Source: Bacteroidales bacterium
Lineage (GTDB): Bacteria > Bacteroidota > Bacteroidia > Bacteroidales > F082
Assembly: GCA_017632935.1 (NCBI GenBank)
Contig: JAGBQJ010000043.1
Coordinates: 16,700-80,699 of the forward strand
Length of the DNA: 64,000 bases
Direction: 5' to 3'
This document shows positions 38,699 through 48,173 of this stretch, one piece after another. Under the pieces are notes generated by a model. That model was not told the origin of the DNA. It did not search any database and was given only the letters and a program-made list of their open reading frames with translations. The position numbers and the translations under genes were made by a program. The stretch's first letter is position 1; each line of letters opens with the position of its first letter.

Positions 38699-39412
38699 TT
38701 AATAGTCAAAAACGGTGACAATCTTCTGCCAAATCTCAGGCAGTCCGTCGGCGGTTTCGGTGGAGCACAAGACCTTACCTTCAGGATCCGACAAGGTGTA
38801 TTTGTGCTCTACGTTGTTGTTGGCGTATTCTTCCGGAGCCATGATGACGCTAAGTTGTTCCTGCATTTCCATCTTGTCTCCATTAAAGAGGCTGCGGCTG
38901 ATGTAATATTCGACAGCCGAGTTGCTGCCTCCTTCGATGAAGCTCTTGGTCTCGGGTTCAAGCATGGCGTTTTGCAGGGATGTACCTTCGATGGAGATGA
39001 ACTTTTGTTCGTTTTCGTTCCACACCAACAAACTGTTGGCAGTGCGAGGCACGCCGGGCCCGATATAGATATCGGTGAGACCGTCGAAGTTGGCATCAAG
39101 GAAACGCACAAGGGCTGTGTCAGAGGCCAATTCGTCAGAAGTAACGGTTTGGATTTCTTTGCCATCGTAGCTAATGGTGGCCGTGGTGAAGTCCTCGGAG
39201 ACCTTCACGGTGAGATGAGGGTCGGTTTCCGGAAAATCCTCCAGGAAGATGAAACCTGACTCGTTAGCTGCCACTTGAGGTGCGGTCATGACCAGTTTTT
39301 CAGGGGTCGTGGGAGTCTCGGGTTTGTTGTTGTTCGTGTTGTCACAGGCCGTGATGAGGCACATACCGATACATAAAGCTAATGTACCAAGTACTAAAGA
39401 CTTTGTTTTCAT
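38699..39412 (-). CDS. Lipoprotein with FG-GAP/VCBS-like calcium loop
   Basis: 237 residues with a lipobox (LITACDN, cysteine near 23). A Thr/Pro linker precedes an all-beta region; the stretch FLDANFDGLTDIYIGPG near 105 has the D-x-N-x-D-G-x-x-D spacing of FG-GAP/VCBS calcium loops. The end is LPEIWQKIVTVFDY. No named family. It lies 12 bases upstream of the zinc-ribbon gene on the same strand, so both may be one operon downstream of glyS. Confidence 0.72.
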   Translation of the reverse strand: MKTKSLVLGTLALCIGMCLITACDNTNNNKPETPTTPEKLVMTAPQVAANESGFIFLEDFPETDPHLTVKVSEDFTTATISYDGKEIQTVTSDELASDTALVRFLDANFDGLTDIYIGPGVPRTANSLLVWNENEQKFISIEGTSLQNAMLEPETKSFIEGGSNSAVEYYISRSLFNGDKMEMQEQLSVIMAPEEYANNNVEHKYTLSDPEGKVLCSTETADGLPEIWQKIVTVFDY

Positions 39413-39445
39413 TGTCTTGTTTATTTAAGTTGTTGATTTATAGAA

Positions 39446-40969
39446 TTATTTCTTTGGTTTCAATTCATCAAAAATCATGTTGCGCAGGTTGTCAATCGGG
39501 ACGCGTACCTGCTGCATCGTGTCGCGGTCGCGCACGGTGACGCAGTTGTCAACCAAGGTGTCGTTGTCGACGGTGACGCACATCGGCGTACCTATGGCAT
39601 CCTGACGACGATAACGCTTGCCGATGGAGTCTTTCTCCTCGTACTGGCACATGAAGTCGGCCTTCAGCGAGTCGATGATCTCGCGGGCCTTCTCCGGCAG
39701 ACCGTCTTTCTTGACCAACGGCAGCACCGCGACCTTATAAGGTGCCAGGATGGCCGGCAGCTTCAGCACCACGCGTTCCGAGCCGTCTTCCAGCTTCTCC
39801 TCGGTGTAGGCATTGCTGAACATTGCGAGGAACATGCGGTCGAGGCCGATGGAGGTCTCGATGACGTAAGGCGTGTAGCTCTCGTTGGTGTCGGGGTCGA
39901 AGTACTGGAGTTTCTTGCCCGAGTATTTGGCATGAGCCGAGAGGTCGAAATCGGTGCGGCTGTGGATGCCTTCGAGCTCCTTGAAGCCGAAGGGGAAGTC
40001 GAACTCGATATCGGTGGCGGCGTTGGCGTAGTGGGCCAATTTCTCGTGGTCGTGGAAACGGTATTTCTCAGCGGGCAGACCCAACGAGAGGTGCCAAGCG
40101 AGGCGTTCCTGCTTCCAGTGTTGGAACCACTCAAGCTCTGTGCCAGGACGGACGAAGAACTGCATCTCCATCTGTTCGAACTCACGCATACGGAAGATGA
40201 ACTGACGGGCAACGATTTCATTACGGAAGGCCTTGCCGGTCTGGGCGATGCCAAACGGGATCTTCATGCGGCCGGTCTTCTGCACATTGAGGTAGTTGAC
40301 GAAGATGCCCTGTGCCGTCTCGGGACGCAGGTAGATGGTGTCGGAGCCATCGGCCACGCTACCCATCTTAGTGGCAAACATCAGGTTGAACTGACGCACG
40401 TCAGTCCAGTTGCGGGTGCCGCTGATGGGGCAGACGATCTCCAGGTCGAGGATGAGCTGCTTGATGGCGTCGAGGTCGTTACGCTCCATGGCGCCATAGA
40501 GGCGGTGGCTGATTTCCTCGATCTTTGCCTTGTGTTCCAAGACACGCGGGTTGGTGGTCACAAACTGCTCCTCATTGAAGGCGTCGCCGAAGCGTTTGCG
40601 GGCTTTTTCCACCTCTTTATTAATCTTCTCCTCAATCTTGGCCATGTAGTCCTCGACGAGCACATCGGCGCGGTAGCGTTTCTTGCTGTCGCGGTTGTCG
40701 ATGAGCGGGTCGTTGAAGGCGTCAACGTGGCCCGAGGCCTTCCAGGTGGTGGGGTGCATGAAGATGGCGGCATCGATGCCGACGATGTTCTCGTGCATCT
40801 GAACCATGGCCTTCCACCAGTATTCGCGGATGTTCTTCTTCAGCTCCACGCCGTTTTGGCCGTAGTCGTAAACGGCTGAAAGGCCGTCATAGATCTCGCT
40901 CGAAGGGAAAATGAAACCATATTCCTTCGCATGAGCGGTTATTTTCTTGAAAAAATCTTCTTGGTTCAT
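39446..40969 (-). CDS. glyS: Glycine--tRNA ligase (dimeric type)
   Basis: Charges tRNA(Gly); 507 residues, the alpha2 class II enzyme, not the two-subunit bacterial form. The signatures are in order: FIFPSSEIYDGLSAVYDYGQNGVELKKN, the motif 2 region FRNEIVARQFIFRMREFEQMEMQFF, then the motif 3 stretch YVIETSIGLDRMFLAMF. The C-terminal anticodon-binding domain starts around APYKVAVLPLVKKDGL. The start codon directly follows an AT-rich leader shared with aspS and glyA (40979-41011). Confidence 0.96.
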   Translation of the reverse strand: MNQEDFFKKITAHAKEYGFIFPSSEIYDGLSAVYDYGQNGVELKKNIREYWWKAMVQMHENIVGIDAAIFMHPTTWKASGHVDAFNDPLIDNRDSKKRYRADVLVEDYMAKIEEKINKEVEKARKRFGDAFNEEQFVTTNPRVLEHKAKIEEISHRLYGAMERNDLDAIKQLILDLEIVCPISGTRNWTDVRQFNLMFATKMGSVADGSDTIYLRPETAQGIFVNYLNVQKTGRMKIPFGIAQTGKAFRNEIVARQFIFRMREFEQMEMQFFVRPGTELEWFQHWKQERLAWHLSLGLPAEKYRFHDHEKLAHYANAATDIEFDFPFGFKELEGIHSRTDFDLSAHAKYSGKKLQYFDPDTNESYTPYVIETSIGLDRMFLAMFSNAYTEEKLEDGSERVVLKLPAILAPYKVAVLPLVKKDGLPEKAREIIDSLKADFMCQYEEKDSIGKRYRRQDAIGTPMCVTVDNDTLVDNCVTVRDRDTMQQVRVPIDNLRNMIFDELKPKK

Positions 40970-40978
40970 TATTGGTAG

Positions 40979-41011
40979 TTATTTAAGATTCAAAGATTTA
41001 AGATTCAAAAT
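40979..41011. repeat. AT-rich leader repeat before glyS
   Basis: In gene orientation it reads TTTTGAATCTTAAATC, TTTGAATC, TTAAATAA, ending 9 bases before the ATG. The same words in the same order precede glyA and aspS. Confidence 0.7.
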
Positions 41012-41043
41012 TGGCTTTAACTACGTTGAATACTACGTATTTC

Positions 41044-41110
41044 AGCATTCAGCAATCAGCAATCAGCCAGCAAAACTGAGCTGATAGCTGACTGCTGATG
41101 GCTGATAGCT
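41044..41110. repeat. AGC-rich imperfect inverted repeat between queA and glyS
   Basis: The left arm is built of ATCAGC/ATTCAGC words (41044-41071). The right arm has the matching GCTGAT words (41080-41110) and touches the queA stop. It can form a long imperfect hairpin and may end queA transcription. Confidence 0.65.
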
Positions 41111-42158
41111 AAATGATTAACATTGCATCACCATAAGTGAAGAACCGATACTTTTCAGCAATAGCTTCCTTATAGGCCTTCATGAGCAGATCATAACCCG
41201 CGAAAGCGGCCACTTCCATCATCATGGGTGACTTGGGCAGATGGAAGTTGGTGATCATGGCATTGGCCACCGAGAAGGTGTAAGGCGGGAAGATGAACTT
41301 GTTTGTCCAGCCTTTGAAAGGCTTGATCTTTCCGCTGATGGTCTGGGCAGTCTCCAAGGCTTTCAGCGAGGTGGTGCCCACGGCAAAGACGGTGTTGTGG
41401 CGTTGGTTGGCTTCGTTGACCAAGGTGCAGCACTCTTCGTCAATGTACATCTCCTCCGAGTCGGGCTTGTGCTTGGTGAGGTCTTCCACTTCGATGTCGC
41501 GGAAGTTGCCCATGCCGGGGTGCAGGGTTAGCTCGGCGAAGGAAGCGCCCACGATTTCAAGGCGTTTCATCAGGATCTTACTGAAGTGCATGCCAGCAGT
41601 GGGCGCCGAAACGGCGCCTTCCACCTTGGCGTAGATGGTCTGGAAGTCTTCGGCGTCTTCTGGGCGTTCTTCACGGTTGAGCTCCTTCGGAATGGGCGTG
41701 TGGCCAAGCCCTGAGAGGGTCTTCTTGAACTCGTCGTAGGTGCCGTCGTAGAGGAAACGCAGCGTGCGGCCGCGCGAGGTGGTGTTGTCGATGACTTCGG
41801 CCACCAGTTCGTCGCCTTCGCCGAAGTAGAGTTTGTTGCCGATACGGATCTTACGGGCTGGGTCGACGAGCACATCCCACAGACGGCTCTCATGATCCAG
41901 TTCGCGGAGCAGCAGCACTTCGATCTTGGCACCAGTCTTCTCCTTTTCACCATAGAGCTTGGCGGGGAACACCTTAGTATTATTAATGACGAACACGTCG
42001 CCGTCTTTCACATAGTCCACCAAATCCTTGAAGATGCGGTGCTCGATCTTGCCGGTCTTGCGGTCAACGACCATCAGGCGGGCTTCGTCGCGGTTTTGTG
42101 TAGGTTGCAGCGCGATGAGTTCGCTGGGCAAGTTGAATTTGAATTGTGAGAGTTTCAT
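41109..42158 (-). CDS. queA: S-adenosylmethionine:tRNA ribosyltransferase-isomerase
   Basis: Transfers ribose from AdoMet to 7-aminomethyl-7-deazaguanine in tRNA, in queuosine synthesis; 349 residues. Family signatures: [24 protein letters not shown] near the N-terminus, [42 protein letters not shown] near 190, [10 protein letters not shown], and [23 protein letters not shown]. All conserved blocks look intact. Its promoter box is at 42199, so it is transcribed apart from truB upstream. Confidence 0.96.
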   Translation of the reverse strand: MKLSQFKFNLPSELIALQPTQNRDEARLMVVDRKTGKIEHRIFKDLVDYVKDGDVFVINNTKVFPAKLYGEKEKTGAKIEVLLLRELDHESRLWDVLVDPARKIRIGNKLYFGEGDELVAEVIDNTTSRGRTLRFLYDGTYDEFKKTLSGLGHTPIPKELNREERPEDAEDFQTIYAKVEGAVSAPTAGMHFSKILMKRLEIVGASFAELTLHPGMGNFRDIEVEDLTKHKPDSEEMYIDEECCTLVNEANQRHNTVFAVGTTSLKALETAQTISGKIKPFKGWTNKFIFPPYTFSVANAMITNFHLPKSPMMMEVAAFAGYDLLMKAYKEAIAEKYRFFTYGDAMLII

Positions 42159-42198
42159 TGTATGTAGAGTTTGATAATCTTTTACTTAGAAAAGCGTG

Positions 42199-42206
42199 CA
42201 AAGATA
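42199..42206 (-). promoter_or_regulatory. Promoter -7 box for queA
   Basis: The minus strand reads TATCTTTG, 40 bases before the queA ATG. Confidence 0.55.
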
Positions 42207-42253
42207 ATGCAGGACAAAAGTTTTGTCAAGTTTTTTTCTTAAAGCACTGATTG

Positions 42254-42988
42254 TCAGTTTTGTTTTTGCTCTTGTTCCTTTTTCCAAGCCTTAAACGCAT
42301 CGCCTGTGTCGACGATGTGTTGTCTTAACTTTTCTAACGGCCAAGCATCTTCCACTTTGAAGTCGCCGATGCGGGTGCGGCGCAATGAGGTGAGGCAGGC
42401 GCCGTTACCCAAGGCCTTGCCGAAGTCGTTGGCGAGGCTGCGGATGTAGGTGCCTTTGCTGCAGGTCACCTCGAAGTCAAGCTCGGGAAAGCGGTCGAGG
42501 TTCAATTTGAAGTCGTCGATGCGGACATCACGGGCTTTCAGTTCGATTTCCTCGTCGGAACGGGCGTAGTCGAAGGCGCGTTTCCCCTTGATTTTGATGG
42601 CGGAATACTTGGGTGGATATTGTTTCAGGTCGCCTATGAACTGCTGTCGTGCAGCCTCAATTTGTTCGGGTGTGATGTTGTCGGTAGGGAAGAAGGCATT
42701 AGGCTCGCTCTCCAAGTCGAAGGTCGGGGTGGTCTGGCCGAGCAAGATGGTGCCCGTGTAGGTCTTCACCTGCGCCTGGTAGTTGTCGATCTGCTTGGTC
42801 ATCTTGCCCGTGCAGAGGATGAGCAGACCCGTGGCCAAGGGATCGAGCGTGCCGGCATGGCCTACCTTCAGCTTGCGGATGCCATAGCAGCGGTTGAGCA
42901 AACTGCGGATGAAGTTGACCGTGTCGAACGACGTCCAGTCCAAGGGCTTGTCGATGAGGATGACCTCGCCTTCTTCGAAATTGAACAT
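42254..42988 (-). CDS. truB: tRNA pseudouridine(55) synthase
   Basis: Makes pseudouridine 55 in the T loop of tRNAs; 244 residues. The catalytic motif LKVGHAGTLDPLATGLL carries the active aspartate near 49. Other conserved parts are IDKPLDWTSFDTVNFIR, YPPKYSAIKIKGKRAFDYAR and CSKGTYIRSLANDFG. No C-terminal PUA domain is seen, as in shorter TruB forms. A family B repeat lies between its ATG and the uppP stop. Confidence 0.95.
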   Translation of the reverse strand: MFNFEEGEVILIDKPLDWTSFDTVNFIRSLLNRCYGIRKLKVGHAGTLDPLATGLLILCTGKMTKQIDNYQAQVKTYTGTILLGQTTPTFDLESEPNAFFPTDNITPEQIEAARQQFIGDLKQYPPKYSAIKIKGKRAFDYARSDEEIELKARDVRIDDFKLNLDRFPELDFEVTCSKGTYIRSLANDFGKALGNGACLTSLRRTRIGDFKVEDAWPLEKLRQHIVDTGDAFKAWKKEQEQKQN

Positions 42989-43005
42989 TTTTTAGTGTTA
43001 TGTCA

Positions 43006-43044
43006 GGTCCCTGAGCCCTGAGCCCGTCGAAGGGTCGAAGGGCC
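43006..43044. repeat. Palindromic repeat family B, internally duplicated copy
   Basis: 39 bp: GGTCCCTGAGC and CCTGAGCCCGTCGAAGG are followed by a further TCGAAGG, then GCC. Both sides are duplicated symmetrically compared with the 24-bp copies. It fills the truB-uppP gap. Confidence 0.72.
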
Positions 43045-43045
43045 G

Positions 43046-43870
43046 TCAATTAATAATATAGGGTAACACGATAGCCAGCACACCTACGACAGCGCAATAC
43101 ACGGCAAACCAAATCAGCTTGCCTTTCTTCACCAGATTGATCATCCATTTGCAGGCGAAGCAGCCCGTGACGAAGGCGGCAAAGAAGCCGATGAGCAGCA
43201 CCCAAGTGGGGGTTGCAGCCGACGCTGCGATAGTGGCTGCCTCTTCAGCGGAGGGGAAAAACAGGTCTTTCGCATCCAAAAGGGCTTCGCCGAGGATGGG
43301 TGGGATGACCATGAGGAAGGAGAACTGGGCGAGTTTTTCCTTTTTGTTACCGAGCAGCAGACCTGTGGCAATGGTGCTTCCTGAGCGCGACAGACCCGGC
43401 AACACGGCACAAGCCTGCGCGATACCGATGACGAAGGCATGCAAGGGTGAGATATGCTCTTTCTCTCGCGGCTTGGCGAAATAGGAGAAAGCCAGTAATG
43501 CGGCGGTAATCAGTAGGCAGATGCCCACGATGAGCAGACCTGAGCCGAACACCGCTTCCACCTTGTCTTTGAAGAACAAGCCCACAATCATCACGGGAAT
43601 CATCGAGATGAGAATGTTGACGACGTATTTCGTGCCGTCGTTCCACTTGAATTTGAAGAGGTCCTTGAAGAGCCAGACAATTTCCTTCCAAAGAATCAGG
43701 CAGGTGCTCAACACAGTGGCGATGTGCACAATGATAGTAAAGTCCAGGGCTTTATCGGGGTCAACATGAAAAAGATATTGTCCGATAGCCAAATGTCCAC
43801 TGCTGCTGACGGGCAGATATTCCGTTAAACCTTGGATAATACCAAGTATTAAAGCTTCTATCCAGTTCAT
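43046..43870 (-). CDS. uppP: Undecaprenyl-diphosphatase
   Basis: Recycles undecaprenyl pyrophosphate to the monophosphate carrier used for peptidoglycan and polysaccharide; 274 residues, about eight membrane helices. The two signature motifs are intact: [20 protein letters not shown] near 10-30, with the catalytic Glu/Ser/His region, and [18 protein letters not shown] near 158. Its ATG overlaps the DUF3098 stop (43867-43870). It lies in the order ftsX-DUF3098-uppP-truB-queA, which I know as conserved in Bacteroidales. Confidence 0.95.
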   Translation of the reverse strand: MNWIEALILGIIQGLTEYLPVSSSGHLAIGQYLFHVDPDKALDFTIIVHIATVLSTCLILWKEIVWLFKDLFKFKWNDGTKYVVNILISMIPVMIVGLFFKDKVEAVFGSGLLIVGICLLITAALLAFSYFAKPREKEHISPLHAFVIGIAQACAVLPGLSRSGSTIATGLLLGNKKEKLAQFSFLMVIPPILGEALLDAKDLFFPSAEEAATIAASAATPTWVLLIGFFAAFVTGCFACKWMINLVKKGKLIWFAVYCAVVGVLAIVLPYIIN

Positions 43871-44142
43871 TTCTTACCTTTCCAAAATATTGCGACGATT
43901 TCCACTACAAATCCCGCCAAAACGAGAATCGGGGCGATGGTGATGCGTCTGGGGTTAAACATTTGGTCATTAAAGACATTGGGGTCGGAGGAGCCGCCGC
44001 CGATCATCAAGATGAAACCTATGGCGATGAGGGCAATGCCGATAAGAACGATGATGTAGTTCATTTTGCCGAAGGGCATGACTTTTTGGTTTTCAGCCGT
44101 TTCGGTAGGTTTTGCGTTGGTCTTTTTAATTTCTTTTGCCAT
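43867..44142 (-). CDS. DUF3098 small membrane protein
   Basis: 91 residues from the ATG at 44142. A lysine/threonine-rich start is followed by two membrane segments ([45 protein letters not shown]) joined by a short loop ([16 protein letters not shown]). The family is a Bacteroidota hallmark with no known function. It always seems to sit between ftsX and uppP, which suggests an envelope-related role. The frame is open 126 bases upstream through the ftsX end, but the conserved protein starts at 44142. Confidence 0.85.
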   Translation of the reverse strand: MAKEIKKTNAKPTETAENQKVMPFGKMNYIIVLIGIALIAIGFILMIGGGSSDPNVFNDQMFNPRRITIAPILVLAGFVVEIVAIFWKGKK

Positions 44143-44159
44143 GATATGTGTTGTTTTGT

Positions 44160-45038
44160 TTATGCGTAGAGTTGGTCGACATCGGCGTTGAGGTATTTGC
44201 GCAGGGCCGAACGGGTGGAGAGTCCACCGAGCAGAATGCCCAAGACGATGATACCGGCGAAGATGCATGCGATGATTTTATAGTCTTGGATGAAAGTCAG
44301 TTCAGGTAAGCGTTGCATGAGGCCGTAAAGCAGCAAGGCCAGAAGCGCGTCGGCAATCAAGGCGCCGAAGAAGCCCTGTGTGATGCCGCGTCTGATGAAA
44401 GGCCGACGGATGTAAGCAGGCGTGGCACCCACGAGCTGCATGCTGCGTACAAGGAAACGCTTGGAGTAGATACTGAGTCGTATGGTGTTGCGTATCAGTG
44501 TGATGGCGATGATGAGCAGCACCAAGCTGGCAATCATCAGCGCGAGGCCGATGCGCCTGATGTTCTGATTGATGAGGTTGACCAGGGATTTGTGGTAGTA
44601 GATTTCCTTGACATCTTTGTTTTTCAGCAGTTGGGCTTGGATGAGGTTGAGGCTGTCGGGGTTGGCGTAGGCCGCGTTAAAGCGCACGTCGATGGAAGGC
44701 AGCAGCGGGTTTTCCTCGTTGCCGAGCCATTGCAGGAAGTCCTCGCCGAGGTCCTCGCTCAGGCGGCGGATGGCCTCGTCTTTGGTGATGTATTCCGTCG
44801 ACTTCACGGCAGGCATGGCATCGAGTTTCTTTTGCAGTTTGAGGATGTTGTCTTCGTTGGCATTGCTATTCATCACCACCTCGAAGCCGATGTTTTCCTT
44901 GAAATGGTTGGAGAGTTTTTGGGCATGCATCATGAGTAGGGCGAATATGCCTAACAGGAAGAGTACCAATGCGATACTCATCAGCGACATGAAATAAGAC
45001 CCAGCCATGCGGCGTTTGCTTGAACTCTTTTCGGACAT
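44160..45038 (-). CDS. ftsX: Cell division protein FtsX
   Basis: Permease-like partner of FtsE; in other bacteria the pair activates peptidoglycan hydrolases at division. 292 residues. The first membrane helix ([23 protein letters not shown]) is followed by an extracytoplasmic domain (about 45-165, [23 protein letters not shown]). Three more helices follow, including [41 protein letters not shown], typical of FtsX. ATGs at 45038 and 45044 are both possible. ftsE is not in the window. The promoter box at 45059 makes this the head of the ftsX-DUF3098-uppP unit. Confidence 0.92.
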   Translation of the reverse strand: MSEKSSSKRRMAGSYFMSLMSIALVLFLLGIFALLMMHAQKLSNHFKENIGFEVVMNSNANEDNILKLQKKLDAMPAVKSTEYITKDEAIRRLSEDLGEDFLQWLGNEENPLLPSIDVRFNAAYANPDSLNLIQAQLLKNKDVKEIYYHKSLVNLINQNIRRIGLALMIASLVLLIIAITLIRNTIRLSIYSKRFLVRSMQLVGATPAYIRRPFIRRGITQGFFGALIADALLALLLYGLMQRLPELTFIQDYKIIACIFAGIIVLGILLGGLSTRSALRKYLNADVDQLYA

Positions 45039-45058
45039 GTTCATTATGAATGAAACGG

Positions 45059-45066
45059 CAAAGATA
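45059..45066 (-). promoter_or_regulatory. Promoter -7 box for the ftsX unit
   Basis: The minus strand reads TATCTTTG, 20 bases before the ftsX ATG. It is divergent from the box at 45121. Confidence 0.6.
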
Positions 45067-45120
45067 AACATTTTATGCGCCGTAGCGGAAAATTTTGGCT
45101 TCGTCGAAATAAATTTTCCC

Positions 45121-45128
45121 TATTTTTG
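45121..45128 (+). promoter_or_regulatory. Promoter -7 box for the carboxylase gene
   Basis: TATTTTTG, 19 bases before the ATG at 45148, with a TTTG/TTGG -33 candidate about 22 bases further upstream (45094-45098). Confidence 0.62.
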
Positions 45129-45147
45129 TCGTTTCAATACTATTTCT

Positions 45148-46755
45148 ATGCAAGTACTGAAATCGAATATAAAGACCGACTCTGAGGAGTTCAAGCAAAA
45201 CGAAAAGAACTTCCTCGCACTGATGTCGCAATACCGCGAGGCGATGTCGGCCTCGATGCAAGGCGGCGGCGAGGCGGCTGTAGCCAAGCACAAGAAACGC
45301 AACAAGCTGCTCGCCCGTGAACGCATCGACCTCCTCATCGACCCGAACACGCCATTTTTAGAGTTGTCACCTATGGCAGCCTATGGCACTTACAACAACG
45401 ACTTCCCTTCGGCAGGAATCATTACTGGCATCGGTATCATTCAAGGACGTGAAGCGGTCATCGTGGCCAACGATGCTACTGTGAAAGGCGGCACCTATAT
45501 GCAATACACGGTGAAGAAACACCTTCGTGCCCAGGAGATTGCCATGGAGAACCACCTCCCCTGCGTCTATATGGTCGACAGCGGCGGCGCCTTCCTCCCC
45601 GAGCAGGACACTGTCTTCCCTGACCGTGACCACTTTGGACGTTTCTTCTACAACCAGGCGCGCATGTCGGCCATGGGCATCCCACAGATCGCCATCGTGA
45701 TGGGTATGTGTACCGCGGGTGGCGCTTACGTGCCGGCCATGAGCGACGAGACCATCATTGTGCGCAATCAAGGCACCATCTACCTCGGTGGTCCGCCCTT
45801 GGTGAAGGCTGCCACGGGCGAGGTGGTCACCGCAGAGGAGCTGGGCGGCGGCGAGATGCATACCTCCGTCTCTGGTGTGGCCGATCACTTGGCCGAGAAT
45901 GACCAACACGCCTTGCAAATCTGCCGCAACATCTTCAAGACCTTGGAGAAAAGCCATCGTCAGAAGTTGGACATGCTGCCTGTTGAGGCACCTTTGTATG
46001 ACCCGCACGACCTCTATGGCCTCGCGCCCATCGACTTCCACAAGCTCGTCGACCCGCGCGAAGTCATCGCCCGAATCGTGGATGGTAGCCGTTTTCAGGA
46101 GTTCAAGTCACGTTATGCCACCACCATCGTCTGCGGCTTTGCCCATCTGATGGGCTTCCCCGTCGGTATCATCGCTAATTTCGGCGTGCTGTTCTCGGAA
46201 TCCGCATTAAAGGCCACGCACTTCATCGAGCTTTGTTGTCAACGCAATATTCCGTTGGTGTTTTTGCAGAACATTACAGGATTCATGGTGGGCAAGCAAT
46301 ACGAGCAAGGCGGCATCGCCAAGGACGGTGCCAAGATGGTACATGCCGTCTCTAATGCCAACGTGCCTAAGTTTACCGTCATCTTTGGTGGCTCGTTTGG
46401 TGCGGGCAACTATGGCATGGCAGGACGTGCCTACAGTCCGAGGCTACTCTTCATGTGGCCCAACGCCAAAATCTCTGTCATGGGCGGCGAGCAGGCGGCC
46501 AGCGTCCTTGCCACGGTCAAGGAAGACCAGTACAAATATAAAGGTCTTGAAGTCCCGACCGAGGAAATCGCACAACTGAAAAAGGACATTTTGGCTAAGT
46601 ACGACTACGAAGGCTCGGCCTTTTATAGCACCGCCCGTCTCTGGGACGACGGCATCATTGACCCCATAGATACACGCAAAATCTTGGCTTTAGGCATAGC
46701 CGCCTCCTTGAACCAACCCTTCCCGCCGCAACAATTTGGTGTGTTCAGGATGTAG
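45148..46755 (+). CDS. Biotin-dependent acyl-CoA carboxylase beta subunit, methylcrotonyl-type
   Basis: Carboxyltransferase subunit, 535 residues; moves CO2 from carboxybiotin to an acyl-CoA. The two crotonase-like halves are clear: [78 protein letters not shown], then [28 protein letters not shown] and [39 protein letters not shown]. The pattern is closest to methylcrotonyl-CoA carboxylase beta; geranyl- or propionyl-CoA use is not excluded. The biotin carboxylase and biotin carrier subunits are not adjacent. Confidence 0.92.
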   Translation: MQVLKSNIKTDSEEFKQNEKNFLALMSQYREAMSASMQGGGEAAVAKHKKRNKLLARERIDLLIDPNTPFLELSPMAAYGTYNNDFPSAGIITGIGIIQGREAVIVANDATVKGGTYMQYTVKKHLRAQEIAMENHLPCVYMVDSGGAFLPEQDTVFPDRDHFGRFFYNQARMSAMGIPQIAIVMGMCTAGGAYVPAMSDETIIVRNQGTIYLGGPPLVKAATGEVVTAEELGGGEMHTSVSGVADHLAENDQHALQICRNIFKTLEKSHRQKLDMLPVEAPLYDPHDLYGLAPIDFHKLVDPREVIARIVDGSRFQEFKSRYATTIVCGFAHLMGFPVGIIANFGVLFSESALKATHFIELCCQRNIPLVFLQNITGFMVGKQYEQGGIAKDGAKMVHAVSNANVPKFTVIFGGSFGAGNYGMAGRAYSPRLLFMWPNAKISVMGGEQAASVLATVKEDQYKYKGLEVPTEEIAQLKKDILAKYDYEGSAFYSTARLWDDGIIDPIDTRKILALGIAASLNQPFPPQQFGVFRM

Positions 46756-46783
46756 TTTTTTGTGATGGATAGGAAAATAGTAT

Positions 46784-46791
46784 TATTTTTG
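46784..46791 (+). promoter_or_regulatory. Promoter -7 box with good -33 for the permease
   Basis: TATTTTTG, with TTTG at 46759-46762 (21-base spacing), the best full match to the Bacteroidetes consensus in the window. 29 bases before the ATG at 46821. Confidence 0.72.
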
Positions 46792-46820
46792 CACGCTTTT
46801 TTAACAAAGGAACACTCCTG

Positions 46821-48173
46821 ATGGCGGAAGAAAACAAGACACGGAAAATAGGGATGTGGACGGCCTCGGCCTTTGTCATTGCTAACATGATAGGCACGGG
46901 TGTGTTCACCTCATTAGGTTTTCAACTGTTGGGCACCCATCAGGTGGGAGCGGTGATGATGCTGTGGCTCTTTGGCGGTGTGGTGGCACTTTGTGGTGCG
47001 CTCACATACGCTGAGTTGGGCTCGGCCATGCCCCGTTCGGGAGGCGAGTACCATTATCTCGGCGAGATCTATCACCCTTCGGTGGGCTTCCTATCGGGCT
47101 GGATTTCGCTGATTGTCGGTTTTGCTGCCCCAGTGGCGCTCACTTGTATGGCCTTGTCGTCTTATGTCTGCCGTATCTTCCCTGTCTTGAATCCCAAATG
47201 GATAGCCTTGGGCGTTTTGACACTCATCACCTTGATTCATACCCGCGACCTGAAGTTCAGCGGCTCTTTCCAGAATATCTTCACGATTCTGAAGATTGTC
47301 GTGATCATTGCCTTCATCGTTTGCGGCATAGTTCTTCCTGAGCACGTGGAAGACTACAGTGCCCAACATCTTGAAGCCAAAGACATCTTCAATCCCGGTT
47401 TCGCCATCTCGTTGATTTGGGTGTATTACGCCTATTCGGGCTGGAATGCCTCGACTTACATGGCCAGCGAGATTGAAAACCCGAAGAAAAACCTGCCCTT
47501 GTCACTCATCATCTCCACTCTGGTCGTCACGGTATTGTACCTGCTGCTGAACTATGTCTTCCTACGCTCGACCCCGATAGCTGATTTGGAAGGTCAAATC
47601 GAGGTGGGTCTTATTAGCGCGCTCCACATATTTGGCAAACGAATCGGCAATATGATGGGCTTGATTATTTCTGTCCTACTGCTTTCAAGTATCAGTGCCA
47701 TGGTTTTCATGGGTCCGCGTGTCGCACAAGTTATGGGTGAGGACCATAGAATCCTTCGCTTTTTGTCGTACAAGAACAAGAGGGGCGTGCCCATGGCGGC
47801 CATTCTCTTCCAATATGTCATCAGTTTCCTGCTTATCATCACCAATTCGTTTGAGATGATTACCAAATACACGGGCATTCTGCTGTCGATGTGCTCCTTG
47901 CTCACCGTGTTGGGCATTTTCAGGCATCGCCGCAAATTCCCGAACATTGAGCGTAAATACAAGACCTTAGGCTATCCCGTGACGCCCATCATTTTCTGCT
48001 TGCTCATCCTTTGGAGTATCGTGTATTTGGTGTATGAGGACTATACTAAGTATGCCAACGGTGAACAGTCCATGATGTGGATGACCCTCATGAGCGCTTT
48101 TACCCTGGTTTCTGGAATCATCGTATATTTCATCAATAGACTAATCACTAAAAAACAAAGTAATGAAAAATAA
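46821..48173 (+). CDS. APC-family amino-acid permease
   Basis: 450 residues, about 12 membrane helices; predicted inner-membrane amino-acid transporter or antiporter. The start KIGMWTASAFVIANMIGTGVFTSLGFQL carries the GTGVF/GSGIF substrate-binding motif of helix 1. Helix 6 has GWNASTYMASEIENPKKNLPLSL, typical of the APC superfamily LAT/YjeH-like group. The substrate cannot be told. Its end overlaps the next gene's start by 11 bases, so they are co-translated with a lipoprotein. Confidence 0.92.
   Translation: MAEENKTRKIGMWTASAFVIANMIGTGVFTSLGFQLLGTHQVGAVMMLWLFGGVVALCGALTYAELGSAMPRSGGEYHYLGEIYHPSVGFLSGWISLIVGFAAPVALTCMALSSYVCRIFPVLNPKWIALGVLTLITLIHTRDLKFSGSFQNIFTILKIVVIIAFIVCGIVLPEHVEDYSAQHLEAKDIFNPGFAISLIWVYYAYSGWNASTYMASEIENPKKNLPLSLIISTLVVTVLYLLLNYVFLRSTPIADLEGQIEVGLISALHIFGKRIGNMMGLIISVLLLSSISAMVFMGPRVAQVMGEDHRILRFLSYKNKRGVPMAAILFQYVISFLLIITNSFEMITKYTGILLSMCSLLTVLGIFRHRRKFPNIERKYKTLGYPVTPIIFCLLILWSIVYLVYEDYTKYANGEQSMMWMTLMSAFTLVSGIIVYFINRLITKKQSNEK

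Noticed and set aside
39826-39840. ATTGCGAGGAAC in glyS looking like repeat family C
   Set aside because: No inverted partner arm is present and it codes conserved synthetase residues; chance similarity.
39932-40879. About 315-codon open frame opposite glyS
   Set aside because: Antisense shadow of a fully conserved synthetase gene; no independent support.
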